From NCBI RefSeq assembly GCF_910592395.1, contig NC_088310.1, positions 28,786,991 to 28,846,990 on the forward strand: a stretch of 60,000 bases of DNA, written 5' to 3'. The notes below the pieces were generated by a model that did not search any database, was not told the DNA's origin, and saw only the letters and a list, made by a program, of their open reading frames with translations. How positions within the stretch are numbered: position 1 is the first letter of the stretch; the number at the start of each line of letters is the position of its first letter. This document shows positions 27,901-42,900 of this stretch, in pieces. Made by a program: the position numbers and the translations under genes. The stretch is from Lineus longissimus. Its lineage: Eukaryota > Nemertea > Pilidiophora > Heteronemertea > Lineidae.

Positions 27901-30900
27901 GATGTAGTCAGACCTTTTGAAGCAGACTTGTCAAGTTTCTCTACTAAAGTCATCTGAGATGGAACAGCAGAGCTTTGCAGAAGACTTGGTGAAACTCATT
28001 TTCTCTAAGATTTGGTCTAGTCTGTAATACGGCACAGGGGAATCTGCGTGGAATAAAGCACAGTGTGTACTCCAGACTGTCATGTAGTGGCAGTTATGAG
28101 CTTCTTCTTTATTTCCTGACTCAATATGATCCCTGAACCTATCTCTTGGCCAGCACCTGAACTCTACAGACAGGCTTCGGCAAAGAGGGAGGTCATGCAA
28201 AGCAGCCTGCCCATGTCCAAGGGGACAGCATCCTTCTTCTCCACGTCCCTTCACTGGACTGGAGACCAACAGCAACTTAAAGTTTTACTGCCTGTTTGAG
28301 ATTTGGTCCATTTCATTCATAGTCGACATGACACTTCCAGCTGAACAGCACAAAACACTCTGCATTCATCTGAGGAGTTATTTATGACCAGAAATCACAG
28401 CACTTCCAATATAGATGTCCAACAAGCACGTCTCCCTCATCTTTTTAGATCACTCAGTTTCTATTAACAGAGTAGAAACATTTGGTCTCAGCGATCTGGT
28501 TTATTAGATTATGAGTGCCAGAGGCATCAATAAAAGTGCTGTTAATGTCAACTCGTCAGAAGCGTGCTTCTTGATGCAGCATTTTAAACACTCCCTTCAA
28601 TGCCCATTTCCTTTCATGTCTGGTATGAAATATAATCCCTGTCACATGAAGTGTAAGCAGCTTTGCCTTTGTACAGATTGACACCTTTATCCAATTACAC
28701 ATAAAAGCAGTTAACTTCTCAAAAATTAAGTAAAGCTTAAGCAAAGCTTCAAGTCTTTCATCACTTTTTTGCAAAAGCTAAGGAATATCACTGTATAATG
28801 AATATTAATGGTCTTGTGAGCCCCAAATTGTGTAATCTGTCCAATCGTTAACTCTAATGGCCGCCTCATGAGATATTTCTCTTTTGTTCATTTTATTATG
28901 TCGCCAATTCTTCATACAGAAGGAAACCTAGATAGTATGAGAGTTTACATCTAGTGCGGTTTTGACATAACCCCTGGCTATCGTTCTACCAGAAGGAAAG
29001 CTAGATAGTATGAGAGTTTACATCTAGTGCGGTTTTGACCCCTGGCTATCGTTCTACCAGAAGGAAAGCTAGATAGTATGAGAGTTTACATCTAGTGCAG
29101 TTTTGACCCCTGGCTATCGTTCTACCAGAAGGAAAGCTAGATAGTATGAGAGTTTACATCTAGTGCGGTTTTGACCCCTGGCTATCGTTCTACCAGAAGG
29201 AAAGCTAGAAGTATGAGAGTTTACATCTAGTGCGGTTTTGACCCCTGGCTATCGTTCTACCAGAAGGAAAGCTAGATAGTATGAGTGTTTACATCTAGTG
29301 CGGTTTTGACCCCTGGCTATCGTTCTACCAGAAGGAAAGCTAGATAGTATGAGTGTTTACATCTAGTGCGGTTTTGACCCCTGGCTATCGTTCTACCAGA
29401 AGGAAAGCTAGATAGTATGAGAGTTTACATCTAGTGCGGTTTTGACCCCTGGCTATCGTTCTACCAGAAGGAAAGCTAGATAGTATGAGTGTTTACATCT
29501 AGTGCGGTTTTGACCCCTGGCTATCGTTCTACCAGAAGGAAAGCTAGATAGTATGAGAGTTTACATCTAGTGCGGTTTTGACCCCTGGCTATCGTTCTAC
29601 CAGAAGGAAAGCTAGATAGTATGAGTGTTTACATCTAGTGCGGTTTTGACCCCTGGCTATCGTTCTACCAGAAGGAAAGCTAGATAGTATGAGAGTTTAC
29701 ATCTAGTGCGGTTTTGACCCCTGGCTATCGTTCTACCAGAAGGAAAGCTAGATAGTATGAGAGTTTACATCTAGTGCGGTTTTGACCCCTGGCTATCGTT
29801 CTACCAGAAGGAAAGCTAGATAGTATGAGTGTTTACATCTAGTGCGGTTTTGACCCCTGGCTATCGTTCTACCAGAAGGAAAGCTAGATAGTATGAGTGT
29901 TTACATCTAGTGCGGTTTTGACCCCTGGCTATCGTTCTACCAGAAGGAAAGCTAGATAGTATGAGTGTTTACATCTAGTGTGGTTTTGACCCCTGGCTAT
30001 CGTTCTACCAGAAGGAAAGCTAGATAGTATGAGAGTTTACATCTAGTGCGGTTTTGACCCCTGGCTATCGTTCTAAATTATTTGCATTCACCAACCTTGT
30101 GTGTGGAGATGGAGAAATATCGACCAAACCCCTTTTTTGCCGAAAGAAATCACAACAAACAAGTGAAGTAAAAACACACCAGACAATTTGTAGTTGTGAC
30201 ATGATTAACGATAAACATACCAATCAAGCCAAGGTGTTGGGCTCACATCAATCAAACTCCCTAAGAGGTGGTTACAAACGAGCATTGAATAATGCATGGA
30301 GGAAGTCCGTTAATAAAAACAACCCAATTGCCAGTGAGGTTACAAGAACTATGTTACATGATTCTTTTCTACCAAACATAGCAAGGGGATGTTAGTCAGC
30401 GGATCAATATGAAACCAATGTTGATTCACAGTCTTATGTACGTTCACAGATTGTGGTCAACATAAGAGATAAGAGGAGAGATGCTGGTGCAGAGATTCCC
30501 TCATACCAATATTGCTTCCATCAAGAGGTCAAACAATGTCGAAATGTCTTCAATCGTATCCTCTAAAGGCACCAGCTCAAAACTGTTGACTGATCTCACT
30601 TGACATCCTTCAACATTTGGATAGGTCTCAACACATGTTCTTTCAAAAGCTGGACGGTTGGCTCACCTATTTTCTTCAGAAATGGCATTGATATTCAATT
30701 CCATTTCTATCACTGTTCCATGCAAAGGCAAACATGAGGAGAAATTGTTAGAAATTGTGACTATATCTTGCTAATAGCCATACATTTAGACATAAGTTGC
30801 TCTACTTCTCTTAATTGCTAACAAGACTCCCATTCTGGCTCTAATTGTGGATTAAATCACTTTAAATGAGCACCTTAAACTCCATATATCATCCTTTTAG

Positions 30901-33900
30901 AGGGGCACTGCATCACTCCACAGAACAGTTCAGTGCATCAATCTTCCAATTCTAGCTCAAGACTGCTTACGTGGATATAACCATGAAAGAGTGAATTCAC
31001 CATCGAAACTCCAGACAAAAACAACTGCCTACTATGCAGCAAATATCAGTGCCTTGTATGATGGTAGCAATTCACTGCACAAGTTGAAGGGTAATTCATT
31101 GTTCTTCAAGGGCTCAACACTCTTTATTGGAAGAGGCAGATGGAAGGAATGGGATTGAGAAAACGTGTTTTGTACTATCAACATGCTAACATCGTTTCAT
31201 AGCTGGAGGAACTTACTGGCCAGGGGGAAAGTTTCGATAAGCAAGTAAGCTATTATATGTTAGCCCTCCCTAAGCTTTCAAGGTCTTCTCTTCCTTCACA
31301 GAGCATTGTACACTTGTTGAGTCTCTCGACTGCCAGAGTTCTTCTCTGGCTCCTAAACATGACTGTCTGACTACGTAAAGGAGGCAGTATTATGTTGACT
31401 ACAATCTCTCTGTTAAGTACAGATTGAGGTATTGAACATTCTCCTTGCTGAAGTGATGTCATGATTACCTGAGGCCAAATTCAACGGAACTGACACCTTT
31501 TGCACCAACATCAGTGTTCTTATAACTAGGGGTGTCCTCCTATCAGAGGTGTCAGAAGAGAGAGGTTTGCTGTATATGTTAATACTTGACAACACGTTTT
31601 TCCGATATATGTAAAAATGGCAAAGGTCAGGACTTGCATTACCATAGAAACAGTTTCAAATGTTTTTTGAAATGGTATTTCTATCCTCGCCTTGTATTCT
31701 ATTGCAGTTTCCACTGTGGCAATTATGTTAACCCTTTAGAACTTTGATGAGGCTTTGATGAATTATTTTTAAAAGCTAAATGGATTAAGAAAAAAAAAGA
31801 TGTTTTTACAAAATCAACATGATGATGTTGGTTCATTTTGAGCAGAAAACAAAAAAACACTGAAAATTTTTTTTGGACTTAGACATTTCTTCAACTTTCA
31901 GTCAGTTCAAAATATTCAATATATAAAAATCAGAGCTTGATAAATTTTGATTGAAGTTCATTGTTTGGGGTGCATGACAACTTTATGACACCATGCCCCC
32001 TGAGGAAAGCGAGGCACACAAAAAACGGACAGCTGTTGTCGTCTTTGTGTCATATCACGCTGGGATAGTATACACAAATAACTGGCAAAAAACTCTCAGA
32101 TATGCGAGAGCTGCTCAGGAAGGAGGAGACAATGCTAACAGATTCTCGCTCCAGTTACGAGCGTTGAAGGACTACAGTGGGTGTCGTGTTAAGGAGATCA
32201 ACAAGTATTGGAAGCAGATAGATTACACGCCTAATAGTTTAATATGATACCGAGTTACTTTTGATGTGATCTGTTTTGTGCTACCTGTCTTGAGCTGCTT
32301 TGTCAATAACTCTGATCAGGCAAACTACGTGTGCGCAAATGTTTTATCATAAAAGATCAAAGCCTTTGCAGGATTGCCCTACTCTTGTTTGATATTGAAC
32401 CTATCCTCATCTTGCAATAGTGGATCGCAAGGCCTATGACTTCACTTACATCGAGGTAGTCTTCTTATCTGAATGACCCTGAGTAAGCCTAATGCCAACC
32501 CAGGTCAAGACAGCTCAGGGTATCAGGAAGACCTCACTAATGGACCAATGCCAACCCAGGTCTGTAGAGCCCAGGGTGTCAGGAAGACCTCACTAATGGA
32601 CCAATGCCAACCCAGGTCTGTAGAGCCCAGGGTGTCAGGAAGACCTCACTAATGGACCAATGCCAACCCAGGTCTGTAGAGCCCAGGGTGTCAGGAAGAC
32701 CTCACTAATGGACCAATGCCAACCCAGGTCTGTCGAGCTCAGGGTGTCAGGAAGATCTCACTAATGGACCAATGCCAACCCAGGTCTGTACAGCTCAGGG
32801 TGTCAAGAAGATCTCACTAATGGACCAATGCCAACCCAGGTCTGTAGAGCTCAGGGTGTCAGGAAGACCTCACTAATGGTGCCAGCACAATCGGTCACCT
32901 CTGACTCCATTAACCATCAGCACAAACAAGGCTTAATTAATTGCAACTCCATTTGAGGCACTAAGGAAAGGCTAGCATGGATCAATCATGCCAGAGTGAT
33001 GCTGTCTTTAGGGAGTTGCAGTCGTGTATTGTACAGTGATTCAGGGCTTTCTGGAGTTTATTTAGATGATGGCGAGGATTAGTCCCAAGGATACATTCAG
33101 TACCAGAACGCTGAGATGCAATAGGGACGAGGTTTACCAATCATCAACACAGTCCGGGTTGACAAGGCAGTTAAACCAACAGACGAGCCAATGTTGATTA
33201 TTCCTGGCAAAGCAATCAAATCACGGAGTTGTAGTCGTGTAATGAACCATAAGTAGAGTTTATTTGGAAGGGTTTGACATCAAGGCCAATTGTAGTTTAG
33301 TGACAAACAGTAGCAATGTTGCAAGGGTAAAGGATGGCTAATGGTGGCAGTGTATCGCAACAGTTTCCAGCATCACTGCTCTGCAAATCTTAATTGCACT
33401 ACTTATTTGGGGATCGATAATTTGACATTTATCTGTAATACATGCAGTTGGGTTGACATTAAGAGGGCCAGTGATAACAGGGAATGACTCTCCCATTGGT
33501 GACCGTGAACTGATGGCTGTTGGCATCACAAACACAATGATCAGGACCATCATTGCGTGGGAAGGTCAGGGGAAAGCGCTCATTGAATACACATGAGATG
33601 AAGGTGATGACATGAAATCACGATAGCACAAAGTGTCACAGTGGCACTGCAAGTGAAGCTGAGTTTATTAAGGGTAGTCATTATTTGACCTTTTATCAAC
33701 AGATTAACCACAGACTTGATTTACAATCTAGTTCATAATGAGGAAGATGGTCCTCCAACTACAAGGTAAGTATGTCTGTGACATCAATCATGATATCATC
33801 TCAGTCATCTCAGAGAGTAGTAAGATGTCAGGAAACATGCAGTGTGTTCAGGCTATTGGTGGCAAAAGGTTAGGAGCTTCATAATAGCTCCTGTGGTAAT

Positions 33901-36900
33901 AGAAATAAAGGGGTTAATGCAAAGGATAAAGTTCCCTTGGACTATCACATAGCATCTCGCACCGCAATTCATCATCAGCATCATAAATAACGTGGAATGA
34001 GAGACTGGAATTCATATTTATGATATCACACCACAATGAGAGTAACTCTCCAGCTTCCTATTGAGATTACGCTCACATTACATGGATACAAACATGAGAT
34101 AATCATGATTGAAGAGAGAATAGACAGGAGGCTTTTCAACGCCAGGGAGATGAATGATGAATTGGGGTGAATGTATGATTTTAAGCAAAAGACGTGCCGA
34201 GTATTCACAGAAATTTTACTTCTAAGTTGGTAGGTTTTGTGTGCCGATCATAGGTCATATATTGTCATCAGAGCAACATCTTCAAGTTTATAATTGAGAA
34301 GTTTAAGCCGACCGGTGATGAAAAGGTCAAGATCCTTGCCTTCAACATTGCAGCCCAAGTAAGACAGCCTTACTGGCTAGAGGACATGCGTCTCTCTCAG
34401 GCACTCAGGCTTTTGGTTTCATCTCTACAATCACATCACTTGACCAAGATATACGGGTATATTTCCATGGTCATGTAGTTGTCATGGGTCCATGACAACT
34501 ACATGACCATGGAAATCTATCACAAGCTTGATCTCTGATACATTTTCCGGCAGAAAGATTGATCAAATTGGCAACATCACCAGGATTAGGGCAGCAAATG
34601 GCGAGGTTTTATTGGATGCAAGGCCGTCTGATTATTGACCATGTTTGTTGACAGGAATCAATAAGGGGTGTGATCGCAATGATTCAATAAGAACCTGAGG
34701 TAAACAAGGATGGCAGTGGTGATAGAGGTTTATCAGGCTATTGTGCCCAACATAAATTTCACGTTTTCTTCAATACACAGCTTACTTTTTATGTCGGCCA
34801 AACATGGAGTCTAGAATGATCAAAATAATTGCCTCTAATTGATAACAGGCATTCTAACAGCATCACAATTAACAAGGGGTTTACACATCTTCATTACAGC
34901 TCGACTATCACGATTTAAAACAAAGAACTCTTCCCTCCCAAGTGTCCGATCAACATGACAAATCATCTTCTACACTGCTTATAGCGATGCCGACGCCGAG
35001 AGCAATATCATGGCAAATTCACGCAGGCAACTAAATCTCGTGTTGGTATATGATGATGGTTTAAAGCGTGGAAATGTGAACTATTTCTGTAGACAGTGGG
35101 CTGTAAAGACAATAACTGACACTAGGGGCAGAAAGTGATTGATAAATGCGGCACCAACAACAACTTACCCTCGGTTGAGCACAATATCAATTTCGTCTAA
35201 ACCCACACAAGCTCAATCTAGATCACCACTACCTCATTTCATTTCTTACTTTGATCTCGTTCACTCCACCATTTTGTATTAGATACACCTTACAAACAAC
35301 CAACCCAAGTAAACGCTGAATTATGAATCGTTTTTATGAAAAGGATACATTTTCTACTTATTATCCTGCAGAATTAAATTGTGAGGATTTTTTCATCACC
35401 TTGTACCGTCAATGTTCCCTCTGATGGATCATTTTTCATATCATCCTCGCAGCATCTAATCTCCGCCTGCTTTTATCTCACACTGTTCGATGTTGTAAAC
35501 ATGAGTTTATAAAACTAACAGTGGAGTATTGCGAGTTGATGACGTTTCTTTGAGGTGATGGGAAGAGATGATAAGGATTTGCTGTTGAGAAACAAGGCTG
35601 TTGTTCTCTCGCTTAAAGCTTGGGATGAGGTTCAAACTGTTTATCTTGCCAGGTGCTTTCTCTTATGCTAAGTTTTTATAAAAGGGCTCAATCATAATGT
35701 TTATCCCAACAAGACTGAAGAGTGAACATGGTACTTTAGCATCCCAACTCTTCCTTTTTTGATTGGTAATCTTGGTAATTCAAGGAGGATGGTAATCTAG
35801 TTGTTAGAGTGCCAGACTTCAGACCAAGAGGTGCCCCTGTGTGTTCAAATCCTAACCAAGGCACCAATATCTCACTCAATACCATAAGCTTTCCTAAAAT
35901 ACAACGGTGAGAACACACACAGTCTTCAATTCTAAAACTTTGTAACCGACTTTTGTTGCCTCCGAAGTCAACACACAGCAGCTTGATCTTATCAGTTTGC
36001 CTCACCAACACAAAGAGAAGCCACAAGACACATGAGACAACTCCTCTCCTCTGTCTTGATGAGTCATCTAACTCAAGAGGAAGATGAACATCAAACCATA
36101 CAACTACCGTCACATCAACATCAGCAAGAAATAAATCTTCACCAAAACCAAAATAAACTTGACTTCCATGGATTGTTCGTTTCTCCAAGTTGTGTGGGAA
36201 GAGTCAATAAGAGAATTGAGAGATCTCTTACTTTGAGTGCTGGTGGTGGATTCTCATCTTCAATATCAGATGCTCAAAGTAAATTGCTGATGTCTCATCA
36301 AAGGTCTTTCCCAACAGGAGAGAAACAGTAAGTAAAAGCACTTTTCATTTGTCTTTGTCGTCATTCTTGCTGGAGCCAACCACAAGTGTCTGCAATGGGT
36401 CTGGAGGTGTACCTGCCTCCTAGCCAAACGTTGTAAGCTGTGGGCCTGGAATAAAGTGGGGGACAGCGCACATTCTGACCCAGCACTTGGTGAGACAGTT
36501 ACCTCAGATGGAACTGAGGGCAGCTCGCTGCACTGACATGACACTCGGCATGGACAAGAAACCATTTTTCCTTGGCTGCCTCGTGAAGAAGAATAAGTCA
36601 GATGAAGGGCTGCCTTTGTAATCTGATATCAATTGATGCACTGTGGGAGAACATCATTATCAGTAGGGTGACCAAGTAGCCTACCAGGACAACGAAAATG
36701 TCCAATGTAGTATATCAGGGGCCTGATCCCGTAAACTAGGAGTTGTGCAAAATGAAAAAATGTTGAAAAAATTTCTAAGTCCAATTTTTTTTTTCACTGG
36801 TTTTTTTTTCTGCTCAAAATGAACCAACATCATCAGTCCCAAAACTTTCTTGACTATGAAAATTTTTCAGAATTTTGAACTTATAACCCTTACCATTGCC

Positions 36901-39900
36901 CAACTCAGAAAGATGAAAAAAATTCTAAGTCCAAATATTTTTTCACTTGTTTTTTTTTGCTCTAATTGAAGAAACATTATATCTTTTTCACTGGTTTTTT
37001 TTCTGCTCAAAATGAAAAAACATCATCAGCCCCAAAATTTTGGATTTGAAAATTTTCAGAATTTGAACAGATGAAAAAATTCTATTACCATCAATACGAT
37101 TATCATCATAACAGCAGGATATGACACAATTATGGATTTTTTACAAAGCAAGTCTCGCTGGATAAGGTCAACATGAGCAGCTAAAATAAGAAATAGACAA
37201 AAAACCTGTAATTTAATTGGGTGGGGTAGGCAGCCAAGTGCCAGTTATAATATGATATTTGACAGTGTTGATGATACAGCAGCGATTATCCTCGCGCTTA
37301 ATGGGTGTGCAAATGTCACTGGAAACCAGCAGATCAATGCACTACTTGCAAATGTCACCACACTTTTTTAAACATTGCTCATGGCAAGCTTTTGTGAAAC
37401 AACATCACGTGTAAAATGAGGAATCATTCTGGTCGATAACAACACTATGAAATGAAACATGCAGACAGATACTAGTCTTTGATCAGCAACATACAACACC
37501 ATCGTAGAACTTCGAAATGTTTAGTGATGATGACAAGTAGATCCTTTCTCTGATAGAAAGCGACTAAGCCCAAAAAATACACCAGCCAAAACAAACCAGG
37601 AATCGACTAGTCATCGTCAAGATCTGGTACTGACTGCTTCCTTATGTAAGCAAAGCAGCCGCCCTTTTTCTATTGTAAGAGACAGCAACACTATCAAGTG
37701 AATCACAGAATCAAAAGGTCAGCGCCGAAGGAACAAGACAGTCAGGTGAGGACAGGTCATACATGTATAAGATAATAAGAAGATGGGCTAATGTAATGGA
37801 CATCAAAGGTCACGCCAACCTCTGCTTCAATTTAATCACAGAGTAAAGAATATCATGGTTGACACACTCATTTTAAACAAAAATATCAGCTCACTTTCTC
37901 CTTTTTGTGCGAGAAAGTCTCCACAATCATGAAGTCAATTTGTTTATTTCTCCTTTGAGCTCCAAGTTTTAATTTCTACCCACTACACGAAATGTCAAAA
38001 GTCATCCAGGACTGGTCAGCTGTACTTTCAATGTCAAGGGGCCAACCTATCCACACCCAGGACTGGTCAGCTGTACTTTCAATGTCAAGGGGCCAACCTA
38101 TCCACATCCAGGACTGGTCAGCTGTACGTACAATGTCAAGGGGCCAACCTATCCACACCCAGGACTGGTCAGCTGTACTTTCAATGTCAAGGGGCCAACC
38201 TATCCACACCCAGGACTGGTCAGCTGTACTTTCAATGTCAAGGGGCCAACCTATCCACATCCAGGACTGGTCAGCTGTACGTACAATGTCAAGGGGCCAA
38301 CCTATCCACACCCAGGACTGGTCAGCTGTACGTACAATGTCAAGGGGCCAATATATCCACATCCAGGACTGGTCAGCTGTACTTTCAATGTCAAGGGGCC
38401 AACCTATCCACATCCAGGACTGGTCAGCTGTACGTACAATGTCAAGGGGCCAACCTATCCACATCCAGGACTGGTCAGCTGTACTTTCAATGTCAAGGGG
38501 CCAATATATCCACATCCAGGACTGGTCAGCTGTACTTTCAATGTCAAGGGGCCAATATATCCACATCCAGGACTGGTCAGCTGTACGTACAATGTCAAGG
38601 GGCCAACCTATCCACATCCAGGACTGGTCAGCTGTACTTTCAATGTCAAGGGGCCAACCTATCCACATCCAGGACTGGTCAGCTGTACGTACAATGTCAA
38701 GGGGCCAACCTATCCACACCCAGGACTGGTCAGCTGTACGTACAATGTCAAGGGGCCAATATATCCACATCCAGGACTGGTCAGCTGTACGTACAATGTC
38801 AAGGGGCCAACCTATCCACACCCAGGACTGGTCAGCTGTACTTTCAATGTCAAGGGGCCAATATATCCACATCCAGGACTGGTCAGCTGTACTTTCAATG
38901 TCAAGGGGCCAATATATCCACATCCAGGACTGGTCAGCTGTACTTTCAATGTCAAGGGGCCAACCTATCCACATCCAGGACTGGTCAGCTGTACTTTCAA
39001 TGTCAAGGGGCCAACCTATCCACACCCAGGACTGGTCAGCTGTACTTTCAATGTCAAGGGGCCAATATATCCACATCCAGGACTGGTCAGCTGTACGTAC
39101 AATGTCAAGGGGACAACCTAGCCACATCCAGGACTGGCCAGCTGTACTTTCAATGTCAAGGGGCCAACCTATCCACATCCAGGACTGGTCAGCTGTACTT
39201 TCAATGTCAAGGGGCCAATATATCCACATCCAGGACTGGTCAGCTGTACGTACAATGTCAAGGGGCCAATATATCCACATCCAGGACTGGTCAGCTGTAC
39301 TTTCAATGTCAAGGGGCCAACCTATCCACACCCAGGACTGGTCAGCTGTACGTACAATGTCAAGGGGCCAACCTATCCACATCCAGGACTGGTCAGCTGT
39401 ACTTTCAATGTCAAGGGGCCAATATATCCACATCCAGGACTGGTCAGCTGTACGTACAATGTCAAGGGGACAACCTATCCACATCCAGGACTGGTCAGCT
39501 GTACTTTCAATGTCAAGGGGCCAATATATCCACATCCAGGACTGGTCAGCTGTACTTTCAATGTCAAGGGGCCAACTTATCCACATCGTCCACAAACAAG
39601 TGACAATTCATTCCAGGGAAACAACCATTTCCGTACAGTAATCAATTCGACTCCTGCACTGGCTAAAAGATCTATGCTGGAAGCTGTTTGCCCCCGGGCT
39701 CGTGCAAGCCTCTTCATCCTGTACATCATTCAGATGCATAACAACATACATTCTGAAGCTTGGTACTGCAAGGAAAAGGCCAGCATTCAACACCATGATT
39801 CAAACATCACCATCTATATAATCATGACATCGAAGATCTAAAGATGGCATACAAAGGGAGCCAAACAATAGACTTTGCATCAACTTTACAGCTGCAGATC

Positions 39901-42900
39901 AGGTGTCATACGGACATGGATTGAAAGCGCTATGGTAGCTGAGGTGATGATGGAGGTTTACAAGACGATTGCAAGGCTTCCTTCAAAGCGCTATGGTAGC
40001 TGAGGTGATGATGGAGGTTTACAAGACGATTGCAAGGCTTCCTTCATTGAGCTACAACAAAGAGTGCCTTACTTTTTCTTCAACATTTTCGTGTTTACTC
40101 AAAGACAATTATCACAAATAACATTTTATATTATAGTTTGCAGTGGATTCTATTCTAATAAAGTCCAACTAAGTGGGTTAATAATCCTTAGAAGAGCGTC
40201 AAATCTCTCACACAGCACCTAAATCATCCTCCCATCATTGATTTCTTAATGAAACCATTACAAAAAGTTCAGCAACTCGAGCAACAGTTCCACTAAATTG
40301 CAGTCTAGTGTGCAGTTATTGATCTCCGCCTGAAACAATCCATGGCATTCTATTTGCTTTAATTGAACAGATAGAAGCACAAATTGACATGGTTAACCTT
40401 GTTGAGTGGGTATTTAAAGTTACTTCCCACGGACGAAAGATCAATGTGACATTTGGGCAGAAGTCGCCTCCATGATGGAGGGTTTGGTCTTTGGTTCTTG
40501 CAGGTGAGATTTCTCCTTCTCAAACAGAGAAATACGAGGAGATTCCTCCGCAAACATCGCACCCACTGCTAAGGAGTACGCCACCTTTAAGAAGATAACC
40601 AAGTTAACTGCATGCCCCTTTATCATGTTTATGAAGATCATGAAATAAACTGCATGTTTCTGAGAGAAGATAATGAAGTTAACTGCATGTGCCCTTAAAA
40701 AGATAACAACGTTAACTGGGTGTCATCTGACTTGAAGCCTTGCTCTGGCTGCTCCCTCAATGTTGGACTCGATGAGAAGTGTCATTTCGGCTTCTGTCTC
40801 AATTAACCGCTATTCAACACAACTGTTTCGTCATCACGCCTCATTAGCCAATCATTGCATCTCGGGAGGATACACGGGTGGCTGGCGGAATGCTTGTTTA
40901 TGAGATGGGAGGATATCATCTTGTTTTTCTCTCTCAATACTGAGGCACTCGACCAATGCTGACAATAAGGAACAACCTCATTGAGACTTGATATGAAAGG
41001 ACAATTCTATGATAAAGGCATCAGATATGAACCATAGATAACACCTCTTATTATTGTTAGTTCCATTGTAAATCACAGTTATCATAGTCAGACTGAAATT
41101 AGTTAAATCTACAATAAGCAAAAAATTAGGATGCTGCATTTATAGAGGAATTGGGGCCAATCATATATGCACAGCAAAATCATAAACAGTAATTTGCCAT
41201 ATAATGGAGTTATCAATGCTAATTGTGAGATGCAAGATAAGGCATGCACCGAAGACCTTGAGCATGGTTCAGTCAGGAATGCTGTTGCAGCTCAGCAGTC
41301 CACTGAGAAGTTGATATTATTCTGTAGATGGGCCTATTTCAATAACGTTACAGATTCACAAGCTTACAAGTGAAAAGATTGTCACACAACCATCGCTATG
41401 TGCATGACCTTGTACACCAACACTACACAACATACAAGCTCGGGTTCTAACAGGCTTTTTCTCATGTTCTGCAAAGCCTAAACCAATGAAAGCCAATAGC
41501 GTGTTGCCATGGTAAACATCTAGTTCCCGAGGAAGGTGCAAAGTAACCAGCTCTGTGTCTTTGCCATGATAACTATGAGAAAGCCATCCAATATTTATAT
41601 CGGTTTTATCTCGGTTTAACCCCGTATAATCTGGCCCAAGTTAATGTTGTCACAGAACAAAGCTGAAGCTGATAGTCTTGGTTATTGATATGAAAATGAC
41701 ACTCAACCGAAATAGCTCAGTTGGGAAAACCTTAGACTTTTTTTTCTTTTATACAAGTTAACTGCATTAGCCTGTACTAGTCACAAGCTTTCCTTCTGAA
41801 AGAAATCAGCTCTAAAACATAAAACCTCAATAAAATGGACTTCAAATCATAATGCCACTATAGGCCTACAGATCCACAGCATGCACAGGTATCAGTAACT
41901 TCGTGTGGTATCATTTCAAGATAACATAACTTTCAAATGGAAATCAATAACCTGTTAAATCTACGCAATCATTTTGATTTTCCGATACGAAATATGAAAA
42001 TGCCAATACTAAATTGGCAGCTGAATAGTACACGAGACAAAAGGTGTACTGTTACACAATAGCTGTCTATCAGTTTGCCTTTCATATATTTGTAATCCAT
42101 ATTTCAGCCCCGAGCATTGGACAGAATCGGTATGATTTAACAGATTATGATATTTCTGGCACACTGAATCAATCTTGACAATAGTGGGGAAAAGTTTGTA
42201 CATTCTGGTTTTGAATTGTTCTCATCACTGATGAAGGGATGTTGGGGTTGAGTTACGTGCTTTTGAGTCCCTGGTCATCTTGCCATCTTAACATCCAACC
42301 ATTAATCATAGCAAAATGGATGGTGAAAGCTGAAAGTGGCTAAAAGTGGATCACTTCTAAATCTTGAGTGACGGGGTATTGATTTCCATGACTGATGCTC
42401 AAACTAATGACATTTGACAATATTTTGCCAACATCGCTTTGCAGGCCTCTGTGGAATCTTGGTATTATTATCGAACAAATGACTTAAGCCTCATATTTAC
42501 GAAAGCCCAGAAGGCCCATCTGAAATTCGAAATCCGATAATAATCGAATGCCTTGTGTTTTAGTGCTGGCTGAATGTGAGAGGATGTGCAGTAACAGTGG
42601 ACTATTACCAGGAAGAGACAGTGTTAACAGAAACACTGTTCAATAGCAAACAATAGAGTTCCTTGAAATTAATGCCATGCAACTATTCAGTGGTTCTGAG
42701 AAAGTTCTCTAACACTTCTTCCGGGATTGACAGGGCTGTAAAGACAGTATTCCAAGTAAATTAAGTTCATTGGCTTAAAGTGGAAAAGTAAAGCTGTGTT
42801 TGAAGGTTTGCTCCTTTTTTTAAATCGCTCAAACTCACAAACATGTGATTTATTTTCTCAATCATCGTTGCAATCAGTATCACTTTACATGGTATCATAT

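Noticed and set aside
28918-30075. CRISPR-like regular repeats
   Set aside because: Units are contiguous with no unique spacers, and the DNA is eukaryotic; it is a 68-bp minisatellite. The same holds for the other arrays.
30054-30395. 113-codon plus frame starting in the last 68-bp repeat
   Set aside because: Begins inside the array and runs into AT-rich intron; no family resemblance.
31993-32247. 84-codon plus frame starting [18 protein letters not shown]
   Set aside because: Looks somewhat protein-like, but no splice context, no AATAAA close by and no recognised family; length is within chance for 37 kb of intron.
34461-34516. microRNA precursor
   Set aside because: Perfect arms with a 2-nt loop cannot form a Dicer-type hairpin with a terminal loop.
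35786-35866. Functional tRNA gene
   Set aside because: The anticodon and acceptor stems do not pair; only the promoter boxes are retained, as in a SINE.
37976-39641. Frames of about 540-550 codons on both strands, the longest in the window
   Set aside because: Both coincide with the 51-bp array. A unit of 17 codons without stops stays open automatically, and there is no start, splice or flanking coding context.
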